The translations under genes and the position numbers were made by a program. A DNA stretch of 64,000 nucleotides from Halobacteroides halobius DSM 5150 (GTDB lineage: Bacteria > Bacillota > Halanaerobiia > Halobacteroidales > Halobacteroidaceae): the NCBI RefSeq assembly GCF_000328625.1, contig NC_019978.1:1178001-1242000 (forward strand), in the 5' to 3' direction. Shown here one piece after another: positions 8,791 through 17,794 of this stretch. Every line of letters begins with the position of its first letter. Position 1 is the first letter of the stretch. The notes beneath the pieces were generated by a model. That model worked only from the letters and a program-made list of their open reading frames with translations, was not told where the DNA came from and did not search any database.

Positions 8791-9510
8791 ATGTCAGTCG
8801 GAATTATCTTAATGAGTCGAGCTCCTATTCCTGGTCAGACTAAGACTAGATTGCAGACCCATTTGACTGGAAAGCAGTGTGCTAGGTTGCATAAAGCTTT
8901 TTTGCAGGATTTGAGTCAGATGCTTATAGAGGTTAGTAAGCTACGGAATGATATTAATTTATATTTAACCTATACACCTAAAGGTAAGAAAGATATGTTT
9001 GATAGTTTAGTAGCAGATGATTTTCATTTTTTTGCTCAACAAGGTAGTAATTTAGGAGATAAGATGTATCATGCTTTAGATTATGTAGCCCAAAAGAATG
9101 AGAAACAGATTATTTTAGGTAGTGACTTGCCTACTTTACAGCCTAGTATTATCTTAGCAGCAATAAAGAAACTAGAAGAGCAGGATCTAGTAGTTGGCCC
9201 GGCTCAAGATGGTGGCTATTATCTGTTAGGAACTAACAAGCCAGTTTCTTTCTTATTTAATGATATTATATTTGGTAAAAATAATGTTTTACAGGCTACC
9301 ATTAAGGAGATAAGAAAGCATGATTTAAGTTATGGGCTAGTAGATACTTGGTCTGATATAGATCGGTACCCGGAATTAGTAAGTCTTTACCAGGAATTAA
9401 CCGTAGATAGTAAATGGGAAGTTTATCCTCAAGCTACAGCTGATTTAGTAACTAATCTATTAGAGACTGAATTGGAAGGAGGAGAAGTATATGGCCAGCA
9501 AGCTAAGTAA
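8791..9510 (+). CDS. DUF2064/TIGR04282-type transferase (rSAM/selenodomain-associated transferase 1)
   Basis: 239 residues. It resembles nucleotidyl- or glycosyltransferase A folds: SRAPIPGQTKTRL at the N terminus (the signature loop), QQGSNLGDKM near 88, LGSDLPTLQP near 109 (metal-binding Asp) and GPAQDGGYYLLG near 131. A GGGGGAGG ribosome site precedes the ATG. It overlaps the phosphotransferase gene downstream by 20 bases. The paired TIGR04283 gene lies just upstream. Together they suggest building or activating a sugar-containing metabolite, perhaps the one handled by the ABC system; that link is inference. Confidence 0.85.
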   Translation: MSVGIILMSRAPIPGQTKTRLQTHLTGKQCARLHKAFLQDLSQMLIEVSKLRNDINLYLTYTPKGKKDMFDSLVADDFHFFAQQGSNLGDKMYHALDYVAQKNEKQIILGSDLPTLQPSIILAAIKKLEEQDLVVGPAQDGGYYLLGTNKPVSFLFNDIIFGKNNVLQATIKEIRKHDLSYGLVDTWSDIDRYPELVSLYQELTVDSKWEVYPQATADLVTNLLETELEGGEVYGQQAK

Positions 9511-10516
9511 TGAGGATTTATTAAAGCAAGTAAGAAAGTATGTTAAACAAGATCAGTTCCAAGAAAGATTGAAGTTAAGAGCAACTCCTCAGGTTTCGTT
9601 TTTGGCCCAAGGAGAATATAATATCAATTTTTTATTAACGAGTAACGAGGATAAATTTGTCCTCCGGTTAAATACAGGAAGTCAAATGCACCTAAATAAT
9701 CAAATCAAGTATGAATATCAAGCACTTAACTATTTACAGCCTTCTGGAGTAACGCCCAAGCCTTTATTATTAGATGATACTTGTGATCAACTGCCATTAG
9801 GGATGTTAGTGATGGAGTATCTGCCAGGGAGAAGTCTAGATTATAGAAAGGACTTAACTAAAGCAGCACAGGTATTGGCCCGGGTTCATGAGGTTGAAGT
9901 TCCTCAAAACCACCAGTTAATTGTTGAAGAAAAACCACTCTCTGGTATCTGGAAGGAATCTTCCGAGTTAGTCCCTATTTATCTTGATTCACCATTAGGT
10001 AAAGATAATATCAAGCAGTTTTTAGAAAGAATGGTAGCAAAGTTAGATGAGTTGCGTAGAGAAGAAGAGGAAATTATGAATCTACTGCCTTATTCTATTG
10101 TTAATACAGAGGTCAACTCTGGTAATTTTTTAGTTGATGATAAGCATAAAGCTGCTTATTTAGTTGATTGGGAGAAACCATTAGTAACTTCTCCTCTCCA
10201 GGATATAAGCCACTTTATGGTACCAACTACAACTCTCTGGAAGACCGATTATCGCTTGACTGAAGAAGATAGAGCAAGGTTTCTACAAGCCTATTGTGAT
10301 GAGCGAGGTTTGGATAATGAAAAATTAGCAGAGATTAAGAAAGCATTAGATGTATTTGATAAGTTTTCTGCTATGCGAGGGATATCTTGGTCAGCTATGG
10401 CCTGGATTGAGTATCAACAACCTGATCGTTTACTAAAGAATGAGGATACATTTAGAACAATGGATGCTTATTTACAAGAAGAGTTTTTAGCAGATCTATT
10501 TCCAAAATTAATATAG
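9491..10516 (+). CDS. APH-fold phosphotransferase with altered catalytic loop
   Basis: 341 residues, aminoglycoside phosphotransferase/choline-kinase fold. It has the nucleotide region FLAQGEYNINFLL near 37, the hinge MLVMEYLPGRSLDY near 111, and the DFG-like VDWEKPL near 227. The catalytic loop normally reads HxDxxxxN but here is NTEVNSGN (near 206), replacing His with Asn and the catalytic Asp with Glu. The enzyme may use another base, or the group may define its own subfamily. It overlaps the previous gene by 20 bases and ends the operon, being followed by a terminator. A small-molecule kinase is likely; the substrate is unknown. Confidence 0.75.
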   Translation: MASKLSNEDLLKQVRKYVKQDQFQERLKLRATPQVSFLAQGEYNINFLLTSNEDKFVLRLNTGSQMHLNNQIKYEYQALNYLQPSGVTPKPLLLDDTCDQLPLGMLVMEYLPGRSLDYRKDLTKAAQVLARVHEVEVPQNHQLIVEEKPLSGIWKESSELVPIYLDSPLGKDNIKQFLERMVAKLDELRREEEEIMNLLPYSIVNTEVNSGNFLVDDKHKAAYLVDWEKPLVTSPLQDISHFMVPTTTLWKTDYRLTEEDRARFLQAYCDERGLDNEKLAEIKKALDVFDKFSAMRGISWSAMAWIEYQQPDRLLKNEDTFRTMDAYLQEEFLADLFPKLI

Positions 10517-10520
10517 TACT

Positions 10521-10550
10521 AGGGCCCTTGTGGGCTCTTTTTTATTTTTT
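10521..10550 (+). terminator. Rho-independent terminator of the ABC/transferase operon
   Basis: A 7-bp stem, AGGGCCC / GGGCTCT with one G-U pair and loop TTGT, is followed by TTTTTATTTTTT. It lies 5 bases after the phosphotransferase stop. Confidence 0.9.
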
Positions 10551-10633
10551 GGAACACTAACAAATAAAGGTATTTAAACAATTATGTAGAATTAATTACC
10601 AAAAGATGAGTCTTGATAAAGGAGGAGATTATA

Positions 10634-12517
10634 ATAAAGAACATAGCTTTAATTGCTCCCTATAGGAAGTTGAAGCGGTTAAGTGACCAAGTTATTAAAG
10701 AGAATAATTTATTTGTTACGACTATGGTAGGAGATTTAAAAGAAGGAGTTAAAGTAGCTAACAGGGCAATAAACAAAGGCGCTGAAGTAATTATTAGTAG
10801 AGGAGGAACAGCTTCTTTAATTAAACAAAATATTAGTGCACCAGTAGTAGAGATCAATGTAACAGGCTATGATTTGTTAAGGGTCCTTTATAAGTATAGA
10901 CAACACCAAGAACAAATAGGGGTCATTGGCTATGAGAATGTAATTTATGGTGTTAAGGCAATTTCAGAGTTGATTGGGATTAATATAGACTATTATAAAA
11001 TTGAAGAAGAATCACAAGTAGAAAGCAGGGTAGAAGAAGCAGTCAATAATAATGTAAAGACGATCATTGGTGATACAATAACTGTTAGGACTGCTAAGGG
11101 ATATAATTTAAATTATGAATTAATTACATCTGGAAAGGAGGCTATTTTAAATAGTATTTATAGAGCACAGAAGGTTTATGAGGCTACTGTAGTAGAAAGA
11201 GAAAAGAAAGAAAAATTGGAGACTATTTTAGACTCAGCTCACGAAGGAATTATTGCTATTGATAAAGAGGGAGTTATAACTGCTTTTAATCCCAAAGCAG
11301 AAAATCTATTTAATAAACAAGCTGCTGAGGTAATAGATAATAAAGTAGATCAGATAATACCTAGTACTAAATTATTAGAAGTGTTAAAAGAAAAGCAGCC
11401 TAAGGTTGGTGAAATACAGAATGTAGGTCAGACTAAAATTGCCACTAATCGAGTTCCCATTAAGGTAGGCGGAGTGGTTAAAGGAGCAGTTGCTACCTTT
11501 CAGGATGTTACTAAAGTACAAGAGTTAGAACAAAAGATTAGACAAGAACTGAATAAAAAAGGCCTGACTGCTCAATATAAGCTAGAGGATATTATAGGAG
11601 TGAGTAAAGAGATACAAGATAAGAAAAGGTTAGCTTATAGATATGGACAAGTAGATTCTACTGTCTTAATCAATGGTGAAAGTGGGACTGGTAAGGAGTT
11701 ATTTGCTCAAGGAATTCATAATTGCAGTCAGCGTAAGGTTGGCCCTTTTGTAGCAATTAACTGTGCAGCCCTTCCTACTAACCTATTAGAAAGTGAGTTG
11801 TTTGGTTATGAAGAGGGGAGCTTTACCGGAGCCCAAAAAGGTGGCAAAAAAGGGTTATTTGAGTTGGCCCATCAAGGAACTATCTTTTTAGATGAAATAG
11901 CTGAGATGGATCAGTCTTTACAGGCTAGATTGTTGCGGGTAATTCAAGAAAAGGAAGTGATGAAGTTAGGTGGTAGAGAGATTATACCTATAGATGTGCG
12001 AATTATAGCAGCTACTAATAAAAATTTAAAAGAAGAAATTGAAGCAGGAAGGTTTAGAAAAGATCTATATTACAGATTAAATGTATTGGATTTAACTATT
12101 CCTCCGTTAAGAAAAAGAAGAGAAGATATACAAGCTATTTTAGATTTTTTAATTGTTAAGAAGAGTGGAGAGTTAAACAAACAAATAATTAGGGTAGATA
12201 AAGAGGTGATAAAGACTTTAGTTGAGTATGATTGGCCCGGAAATGTTAGAGAATTAGAGAATATAATTGAAAAGATGATTGTAACTAGTAAAGGAAAAGT
12301 AATAGAAAAGGAAGAGGTCGATTTTATATTAGCTAAGCTAGTTAAAAAAGAAGATGATTTTAAAACTTTTCAGTGCACTATAAATGCAACTGGAACATTA
12401 GAGGAGATGGAGAAAGAAATAATAAAGCAAGTAGTTACAGAGGTAGGTAGTAAGACTCAAGCAGCTAATAAATTGGGAATTACTAGAAGTACTATCTGGA
12501 GAAAACTAAAAGAGTGA
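10634..12517 (+). CDS. Sigma-54-dependent PrpR-type transcriptional activator, with AUA start
   Basis: 627 residues from ATA 10634. Domains: PrpR_N sensor (about 1-180, [11 protein letters not shown]), PAS (about 190-300, [20 protein letters not shown]), AAA+ ATPase with Walker A GESGTGKE (near 348) and the sigma-54 contact loop GSFTGA (near 395), and a Fis-type helix-turn-helix at the C terminus ([16 protein letters not shown]). AAAGGAGGAG sits inside the frame opened by TTG 10613, so that TTG cannot be the start it serves. ATA 10634 lies exactly 8 bases after GGAGG and gives [13 protein letters not shown], a normal family start. It should activate the -24/-12 promoter downstream, sensing a sugar acid or its product. 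Confidence 0.85.
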   Translation: MKNIALIAPYRKLKRLSDQVIKENNLFVTTMVGDLKEGVKVANRAINKGAEVIISRGGTASLIKQNISAPVVEINVTGYDLLRVLYKYRQHQEQIGVIGYENVIYGVKAISELIGINIDYYKIEEESQVESRVEEAVNNNVKTIIGDTITVRTAKGYNLNYELITSGKEAILNSIYRAQKVYEATVVEREKKEKLETILDSAHEGIIAIDKEGVITAFNPKAENLFNKQAAEVIDNKVDQIIPSTKLLEVLKEKQPKVGEIQNVGQTKIATNRVPIKVGGVVKGAVATFQDVTKVQELEQKIRQELNKKGLTAQYKLEDIIGVSKEIQDKKRLAYRYGQVDSTVLINGESGTGKELFAQGIHNCSQRKVGPFVAINCAALPTNLLESELFGYEEGSFTGAQKGGKKGLFELAHQGTIFLDEIAEMDQSLQARLLRVIQEKEVMKLGGREIIPIDVRIIAATNKNLKEEIEAGRFRKDLYYRLNVLDLTIPPLRKRREDIQAILDFLIVKKSGELNKQIIRVDKEVIKTLVEYDWPGNVRELENIIEKMIVTSKGKVIEKEEVDFILAKLVKKEDDFKTFQCTINATGTLEEMEKEIIKQVVTEVGSKTQAANKLGITRSTIWRKLKE

Positions 12518-12519
12518 TT

Positions 12520-12546
12520 AAAATTCAAACAATATGTTTAAATTTT
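12520..12546 (+). promoter_or_regulatory. Candidate upstream activator site
   Basis: The 11-bp inverted repeat AAAATTCAAAC / GTTTAAATTTT (one mismatch, 5-base spacer) lies about 135 bases upstream of the -24/-12 promoter. That is the usual distance for an enhancer-binding activator such as the PrpR-like protein encoded just before it. The sequence is AT-rich, so chance is possible. Confidence 0.4.
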
Positions 12547-12676
12547 AAACCTCTACTATATAAAATTAAACTTAACAAAGAAGAAAAAATATTTTCAAAA
12601 GGGATATTTTACTATAATATAAGAAAAAATATCTTTTTAGCAAGAAAATTAAATTTATTTTATTAATCATAAATCT

Positions 12677-12694
12677 TTGGCATAGTAATTGCAT
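12677..12694 (+). promoter_or_regulatory. Sigma-54 (-24/-12) promoter
   Basis: TTGGCATAGTAATTGCAT has GG at 12679-12680 and GC at 12691-12692 with exactly 10 bases between, matching the TGGCAC-N5-TTGCW consensus except for one base. It lies between the sigma-54 activator gene and the sugar-acid operon, about 140 bases before the first ATG. In the 316-base gap 12518-12833 the other features are the inverted repeat at 12520-12546 and the hairpin at 12760-12801. Confidence 0.85.
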
Positions 12695-12759
12695 TATTAT
12701 ATTGATGAGATTACTTATAATTAAAAATAAGGTGTATAAGTATAATAATTTTTATAAGC

Positions 12760-12801
12760 AACCACTATATCTAGGGAAGACTATACCCAGATAAAGTGGT
12801 T
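12760..12801 (+). promoter_or_regulatory. 5' leader stem-loop of the sugar-acid operon
   Basis: AACCACT (12760-12766) pairs with AGTGGTT (12795-12801), and ATCT-GGG inside pairs with CCCAGAT with one bulge. Together they make a long hairpin ending about 20 bases before the ribosome site. It is followed by ATTTTACTTT, a poor U tract, so it could be a weak attenuator or an mRNA-stability element. Confidence 0.45.
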
Positions 12802-12833
12802 ATTTTACTTTAAGAACTTAAGGAAGGGGGCCA

Positions 12834-13130
12834 ATGATGAGCAAACAAGGGTTAGTGATGAGCAAAGAGGATAATGTTGCAACAGTAGTTGAGGAAGTTA
12901 GTACAGGAGAAAAGGTAACTATTAGAATGGGGGGAGAGACAAAAGAAATTAAGGTTACAGAAGCTATTCCATTTGGGCATAAGTTTTGCTTAGCAGAGAT
13001 TAAAAAAGGAGAAGATGTAATTAAGTATGGAGAAAGTTTAGGAGCAGCAAACCAAGATATTAATGTAGGTGACTATGTTCATGTTCATAACCTAGACAGT
13101 AAGCGTGGACGTGGAGATATGATAGATTAA
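12834..13130 (+). CDS. UxaA-family dehydratase/lyase, small SAF-domain subunit
   Basis: 98 residues forming one SAF domain, with PFGHKFCLAEIKKGEDVIKYGE and the end motif HVHNLDSKRGRGD. It corresponds to the N-terminal part of altronate dehydratase, encoded separately as in SuyA-type and many Firmicutes enzymes. Start ATG 12834 follows AGGAAGGGGG; ATG 12837 is nearly as good. It is the first gene behind the sigma-54 promoter and must work with the large subunit 24 bases downstream. The true substrate (altronate, threonate, sulfolactate or other sugar acid) cannot be read from sequence. Confidence 0.8.
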   Translation: MMSKQGLVMSKEDNVATVVEEVSTGEKVTIRMGGETKEIKVTEAIPFGHKFCLAEIKKGEDVIKYGESLGAANQDINVGDYVHVHNLDSKRGRGDMID

Positions 13131-13154
13131 ATTTATTAAATAGGAGGGGTAGTT

Positions 13155-14312
13155 GTGAAGATTCAGGGGTATAGACGGGCCAATGGAAGAGTAGGGGTTA
13201 GAAATCATCTGTTAGTATTACCTACATCAGTTTGTGCTAGTGAAACAGCAGCTAGAATAGCAGAGCATATCAATGAAGCTATAGCTTTACCTAATCAACA
13301 TGGATGTTGTCAAGTGGGGGCAGATGCTGATTTAACAGTTAATACATTAGTTGGCTTAGGAAAAAATCCTAATGTTGGAGCTGTGTTAGTAGTAGGTTTA
13401 GGTTGTGAAGGAGCAGAGCCATCAGAAGTAGCAGCTAGAATCACTAAAACAGGTAAGCCAGTTGAAAAAATAGTTATTCAAGAATGTGGCGGAACATTAA
13501 AAGCTATTGAAAAAGGAATTAGAATAACTAGAGATTTAGCTAATGATTTAGTACTAATGGAGAAAGAAGAAGCAGACCTTAGTGAAATTATCTTAGGTAT
13601 TGAGTGTGGAGGGACTGATGCAACTTCTGGTATTGCAGCTAATCCTGCAGTAGGTGGAGCTTCGGATAAATTAGTAGAACTAGGTGGTACTGCTATGTTA
13701 TCTGAAACAACAGAGTTAATTGGGGCAGAACATGTTTTAGCTAAGAGAGCAGCTAATGAGCAGGTAAAAGAAGAATTATTAAATACTGTAAAGCAGATCG
13801 AGAATAAAGCTATGAGTTTAGGGGTTGATCTAAGAGGAGGTCAGCCAACACCCGGCAATAAAGAAGGTGGAGTTACTACTATTGAAGAAAAATCTTTAGG
13901 CTGTATTTATAAGGCAGGTACTGCTACTATTAATGGTGTGTTAGATTATGCCCAACAAGTTGAAGAAAAAGGATTTTATGTCATGGATACTCCAGGACAG
14001 GATATTGAATCAATTGCTGGTATGTTAGCTGGAGGAGCTCAGATAATAATCTTTACTACTGGACGAGGGACTCCAACAGGCTCTCCAATTGCTCCTGTAA
14101 TTAAAGTAACTGGTAATACACAGACTTATCAAAAGATGATAGATAATATTGATATTAATGCAGGTAAGATAATTGATCAAGGCTTAACTATAGATGATTT
14201 GGCAGAAGAGATTTTTGCTAGTTTGGTTGATGTTTGTAATGGTGAAAAGACAAAGGCAGAGTTATTAGGGCATCAAGAATTTGGTATTCATAAACTAAAT
14301 TCAACTTTTTAA
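13155..14312 (+). CDS. UxaA-family dehydratase/lyase, large subunit
   Basis: 385 residues, a cytoplasmic enzyme of the altronate/galactarate dehydratase C-terminal family (the SuyB-like group also fits). It has GYRRANGRVGVRNHLLVLP at the N terminus, QHGCCQVG near 51, VLVVGLGCEG near 80, GIECGGTDATSG near 149 and TTGRGTPTGSPIAPVIKVT near 301. These are the Cys/His-rich metal and substrate motifs of the family. It starts at GTG after TAGGAGGGG. The family removes water (or sulfite) from 2,3-hydroxy acids. In this operon it may feed or branch from the kinase/PdxA route, but direct dehydration of the imported acid is equally possible. Confidence 0.8.
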   Translation: MKIQGYRRANGRVGVRNHLLVLPTSVCASETAARIAEHINEAIALPNQHGCCQVGADADLTVNTLVGLGKNPNVGAVLVVGLGCEGAEPSEVAARITKTGKPVEKIVIQECGGTLKAIEKGIRITRDLANDLVLMEKEEADLSEIILGIECGGTDATSGIAANPAVGGASDKLVELGGTAMLSETTELIGAEHVLAKRAANEQVKEELLNTVKQIENKAMSLGVDLRGGQPTPGNKEGGVTTIEEKSLGCIYKAGTATINGVLDYAQQVEEKGFYVMDTPGQDIESIAGMLAGGAQIIIFTTGRGTPTGSPIAPVIKVTGNTQTYQKMIDNIDINAGKIIDQGLTIDDLAEEIFASLVDVCNGEKTKAELLGHQEFGIHKLNSTF

Positions 14313-14324
14313 AGGGGGATTATC

Positions 14325-15296
14325 ATGAAGATTAAGCAGTCAATTGAGAAGATACCTGGTGGAATGATGGTGGTACCTTTAATTTTAGGCGCTTTTGTTA
14401 ATACTTTTTTTCCTCAGGTTTTAGAAATTGGGGGCTTTACAACTGGGATGACCAAAGAAGGTGCTTTACCTTTAATTGGTGCCTTTTTACTCTGTATGGG
14501 AGCCGGGATTAGCTTTAAAGCAGCTCCTAAAGCGATTACCAAAGGAACTGTTATTACAGCAACTAAGTTTTTAGTAGGTGTGGCTCTTGGTTTAATAGTA
14601 GCTAATTTTATGGGGGATAGTTTATTTGGACTTTCCTCTTTAGCAATTATAGCAGCTATGACTAATACAAATGGAGGCTTATATGCTGCTTTAACAGGAG
14701 AATTTGGTGATAAAACTGATGTAGGAGCTATAGCTATTATCTCTGTTAATGATGGGCCCTTTTTAACCATGATTGCTTTAGGAACAGCTGGAATTGCTAA
14801 TATTCCTTTTATGACTTTAGTTGCAGTAGTATTACCAATTATTGTAGGGATGATTTTAGGGAATCTTGATCCTGAAATGAGAGAATTTTTAACTAAAGGT
14901 GGGCCAATCTTAATTCCTTTCTTTGCTTTTGCACTAGGTGTAGGTATTAACTTTGGTATGTTAATTACCGCTGGATTACCTGGGGTTTTATTAGGACTAA
15001 TGACTAGTCTAATAGGTGGTTTCTTTAATGTTATGGCTGATAAAGCATCTGGAGGTAGTGGTTTAGCAGGTGCAGCAGCATCTAGTACAGCAGGTAATGC
15101 AGTAGCTACTCCTAAAGCAGTTGCTATTGCAGACCCATCATTAAAAGCAGCAGCAACTATAGCTACTCCTCAAGTAGCAGCTTCAACAATTACGACTGCT
15201 TTAGTAACCCCAATGGTAACAGCGTATGTCAATAAGAAGGTAAATGGGGAAGAAAAAATAGCTCCAGGATCAGAGGAAGACATCACAACTGGATAA
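14325..15296 (+). CDS. kdgT: 2-keto-3-deoxygluconate permease family transporter (KdgT)
   Basis: 323 residues with about ten membrane segments, the normal length for KdgT. The family-type start [17 protein letters not shown] is present, with [16 protein letters not shown] near 110 and an Ala/Gly/Thr-rich end. KdgT members import 2-keto-3-deoxygluconate, and homologues in threonate/erythronate operons import four-carbon sugar acids. Placed between the dehydratase and kinase genes, it is likely the uptake system for the acid this operon degrades. The ribosome site AAAGGGGG precedes its ATG. Confidence 0.85.
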   Translation: MKIKQSIEKIPGGMMVVPLILGAFVNTFFPQVLEIGGFTTGMTKEGALPLIGAFLLCMGAGISFKAAPKAITKGTVITATKFLVGVALGLIVANFMGDSLFGLSSLAIIAAMTNTNGGLYAALTGEFGDKTDVGAIAIISVNDGPFLTMIALGTAGIANIPFMTLVAVVLPIIVGMILGNLDPEMREFLTKGGPILIPFFAFALGVGINFGMLITAGLPGVLLGLMTSLIGGFFNVMADKASGGSGLAGAAASSTAGNAVATPKAVAIADPSLKAAATIATPQVAASTITTALVTPMVTAYVNKKVNGEEKIAPGSEEDITTG

Positions 15297-15314
15297 GAAA
15301 AGGAGGGGGAGGAG

Positions 15315-16616
15315 ATGGCTAATAAGTTAGCAGTTATTGCTGATGATTTCACTGGGGCCAATGATACTGGAGTTCAATTTAGTAAAGCCGGATTAAAAAC
15401 ATTAGTTACATCACAATTAGAGACTATTGATCAGTTAGACTATAAGGCTGATGTAGTGGTGATTGATACTAATAGCAGAGCTGATCAACCAGCGACTGCT
15501 TATAAAAAGGTTGCCCAAGCAACACAACAGTTACAAGAATTAGGAATAGATTATATTTATAAAAAGTTGGACTCTACTTTAAGAGGAAATATTGGAGCAG
15601 AGATAGAAGGTGCTTTAGTAGCAGGAGGCTATGAGCTGGCAATAGTTGCTCCAGCTCTGCCAGCTACTGATCGAACTACAATTGGAGGGAATCAATTAGT
15701 ACAGGGAGTACCTTTAGAAGAAACTGAAATTGCTCACGATCCAGTAACTCCTGTTAATCGCTCTTATATTCCTGATATTATTGGAGAACAGACTACTAAA
15801 GAGGTAGTAGCTATTAATCTAAAGGATCTTTTAAAAGGGGCAGATTATTTGGTTCAGTTGATTGAAGAAAAAGCTGAGAGTGGGGCAGAGATTATTGTGG
15901 TAGATGCTACTACCAGTAAAGATTTAGAGATAATTACTGCTACTTTAAATTTATTAGAAGCTGATTGCCTATTAGTTGGTTCAGCCGGCTTTGCTGAGAG
16001 TCTCCCAGTTGGCTTAAATTTAGTTACTAGTGAAAAGGAAGAAGTTACTAAATCTAAAGGCAGTATTTTAGGGATAGCAGGTAGTGTCAGTGATATAACT
16101 AGAGGGCAGGTCAATTATGCTCAACAAGAGTTGGATAATTTAAGTGTAATTGATATTCAGCTAGCAGATGTGCTACAAAATAACTATCAAGTTGAGCTAG
16201 ATAGAGTAATAAGTGCAGTTGATAAGTTAATTACAGCAGATCAGGATATAATTATTCGGTCGGCTAAAGATAACGATTTAGTAGCTAAAGCTAAGCAGTT
16301 GGGTAAAAAAAATGGTCTAACTGGAATTGAGGTCAGTAATAGAATTGCTCGGTTTTTAGGAGAGGTTGCTAAGTATTTTTATGTGGCTAATAAGATAGAG
16401 GGGATATTTTTAACTGGTGGAGATATTGCTGTTAAATCGGCTGCTTTAATTGGAGCAGAAGCAACAGTAATTAAAGATGAAATCCTACCTGGAATTCCTA
16501 GAGGAAGATTTTTAGGAACTGATCTACCTCAGATTCCTGTAGTTACTAAGGCAGGAGCTTTTGGAAATGAAGAAGCACTAGTAGAAATAATTGCAGAACT
16601 TAAAAGGAGGAACTAA
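15315..16616 (+). CDS. Four-carbon acid sugar kinase (DUF1537, OtnK/DtnK type)
   Basis: 433 residues, the usual length. N-terminal domain: ADDFTGANDTGVQFSKAG near 9 and KKLDSTLRGNIGAE near 84. C-terminal nucleotide domain: LTGGDIAVKSA near 361. The family phosphorylates D-threonate, D-erythronate or related 3-oxo acids at O4. The PdxA-like gene immediately downstream is the known partner that oxidises 4-phospho-D-threonate to DHAP and CO2, so D-threonate is the best guess. Strong AGGAGGGGGAGGAG site. The stop is one base before the next ATG. Confidence 0.85.
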   Translation: MANKLAVIADDFTGANDTGVQFSKAGLKTLVTSQLETIDQLDYKADVVVIDTNSRADQPATAYKKVAQATQQLQELGIDYIYKKLDSTLRGNIGAEIEGALVAGGYELAIVAPALPATDRTTIGGNQLVQGVPLEETEIAHDPVTPVNRSYIPDIIGEQTTKEVVAINLKDLLKGADYLVQLIEEKAESGAEIIVVDATTSKDLEIITATLNLLEADCLLVGSAGFAESLPVGLNLVTSEKEEVTKSKGSILGIAGSVSDITRGQVNYAQQELDNLSVIDIQLADVLQNNYQVELDRVISAVDKLITADQDIIIRSAKDNDLVAKAKQLGKKNGLTGIEVSNRIARFLGEVAKYFYVANKIEGIFLTGGDIAVKSAALIGAEATVIKDEILPGIPRGRFLGTDLPQIPVVTKAGAFGNEEALVEIIAELKRRN

Positions 16617-16617
16617 A

Positions 16618-17607
16618 ATGGCAGATGATAAGATTATAACTGGTATAACTATGGGTGATCCGGCAGGGGTTGGCCCGGATATTATCCTACAAGCTGTTGC
16701 AAATAATAGACTTCAGAGCCAACATCTAGTGATTGGAGATACATCTGTATTAGAAGCTGTAAAGAAAGAACTAAATTATGGAGTTGAGATCAATAGTGTT
16801 CAAGATGTTAATGAAGTAGTTGCTACGGCAGGGGTAGTCAATGTCTTAGATTTAGATAATATTAAGATAGCTGAACTTGATCCAGGGGTAGTACAACAGG
16901 AAGCAGGAAGAGCAGCAGTAGAGTATGTTAAAAAAGGGATTAGATTGGCTTTAGCTAATCAGATTGATGCAGTAGTCACAGCACCTATTAATAAAGCAGC
17001 AATTCATAAGGCAGGATTTAAATATCCTGGCCATACAGAGATATTTGCTGAAATGACAGAAACTGATGACTTTGCTATGATGTTATATTCTGAGAAATTA
17101 AATGTGATTCATGCTACAACTCATATGGCCCTTGGTGAAGCTTGCCAAACAATAAGTCAGGAAAGGGTAGAAACAGTTATTGAATTGGCTGATGAAACAT
17201 TACAGAGAATGGGGATAGCCAATCCACAGATAGCAGTAGCAGGACTAAACCCCCATGCCGGAGAAAGTGGTATCTTTGGTCAGGCCGAGATTGAAGAGAT
17301 AACTCCGGCTATTAAAACCAGTCATAAGCAAGGCATCAATGCTGCCGGGCCAATTCCTCCAGATACAGTCTTTGTGCGAGCTGTTGAAGGAGAGTATGAT
17401 ATAGTAGTAGTCATGTATCACGACCAAGGCCATATCCCTGTTAAATTATTAGGCTTTGATAGTGGAGTTAATATTACGGCTGGTTTACCTATTATTAGAA
17501 CCTCTGTTGATCATGGTACTGCCTTTGATATAGCTTGGCAAGGTAAGGCCTATGATACAAGCCTAGTTGAAGCCGTTAAAGTAGCTATTAAGCTAGCTGA
17601 TAAATAG
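16618..17607 (+). CDS. pdxA: PdxA-family dehydrogenase, probable 4-phospho-D-threonate dehydrogenase
   Basis: 329 residues. Start ATG 16618 follows AAAAGGAGG by 7 bases; an upstream in-frame extension lacks a ribosome site. Motifs: [12 protein letters not shown] at the N terminus, metal-binding His in PGHTEIFAEM, HATTHMALGEAC and YHDQGHIPVKLLGFD, and [13 protein letters not shown] near the C terminus. True PdxA acts in vitamin B6 synthesis, but the partner kinase and transporter upstream point to the catabolic PdxA2 role, making DHAP from 4-phospho-D-threonate with NAD. It closes the operon before a terminator. A second PdxA-family gene lies about 10 kb downstream. Confidence 0.85.
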   Translation: MADDKIITGITMGDPAGVGPDIILQAVANNRLQSQHLVIGDTSVLEAVKKELNYGVEINSVQDVNEVVATAGVVNVLDLDNIKIAELDPGVVQQEAGRAAVEYVKKGIRLALANQIDAVVTAPINKAAIHKAGFKYPGHTEIFAEMTETDDFAMMLYSEKLNVIHATTHMALGEACQTISQERVETVIELADETLQRMGIANPQIAVAGLNPHAGESGIFGQAEIEEITPAIKTSHKQGINAAGPIPPDTVFVRAVEGEYDIVVVMYHDQGHIPVKLLGFDSGVNITAGLPIIRTSVDHGTAFDIAWQGKAYDTSLVEAVKVAIKLADK

Positions 17608-17616
17608 TTTAGATTT

Positions 17617-17646
17617 AGAGCCCATTAGGGCTCTTTTTTATTTTTT
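17617..17646 (+). terminator. Rho-independent terminator of the sugar-acid operon
   Basis: AGAGCCC / GGGCTCT with loop ATTA is followed by TTTTTATTTTTT, 10 bases after the pdxA stop. Confidence 0.95.
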
Positions 17647-17794
17647 GTAATGTTATTTATTAATAAATTCAGATATAAAACTGTTATTATAGCAAAAAGT
17701 AACATTGAAATGGTTAACTAATTCATGTAAGATTAAGGATATAATTGTAAAACAGGCACTTGGATATCTAGCAAATATTGAGAGGAGAAAAAAG

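Noticed and set aside
17647-17794. Promoter for rhs
   Set aside because: TATAAT at 17740 has no acceptable -35 at 16-18 bases; not enough to call a promoter.
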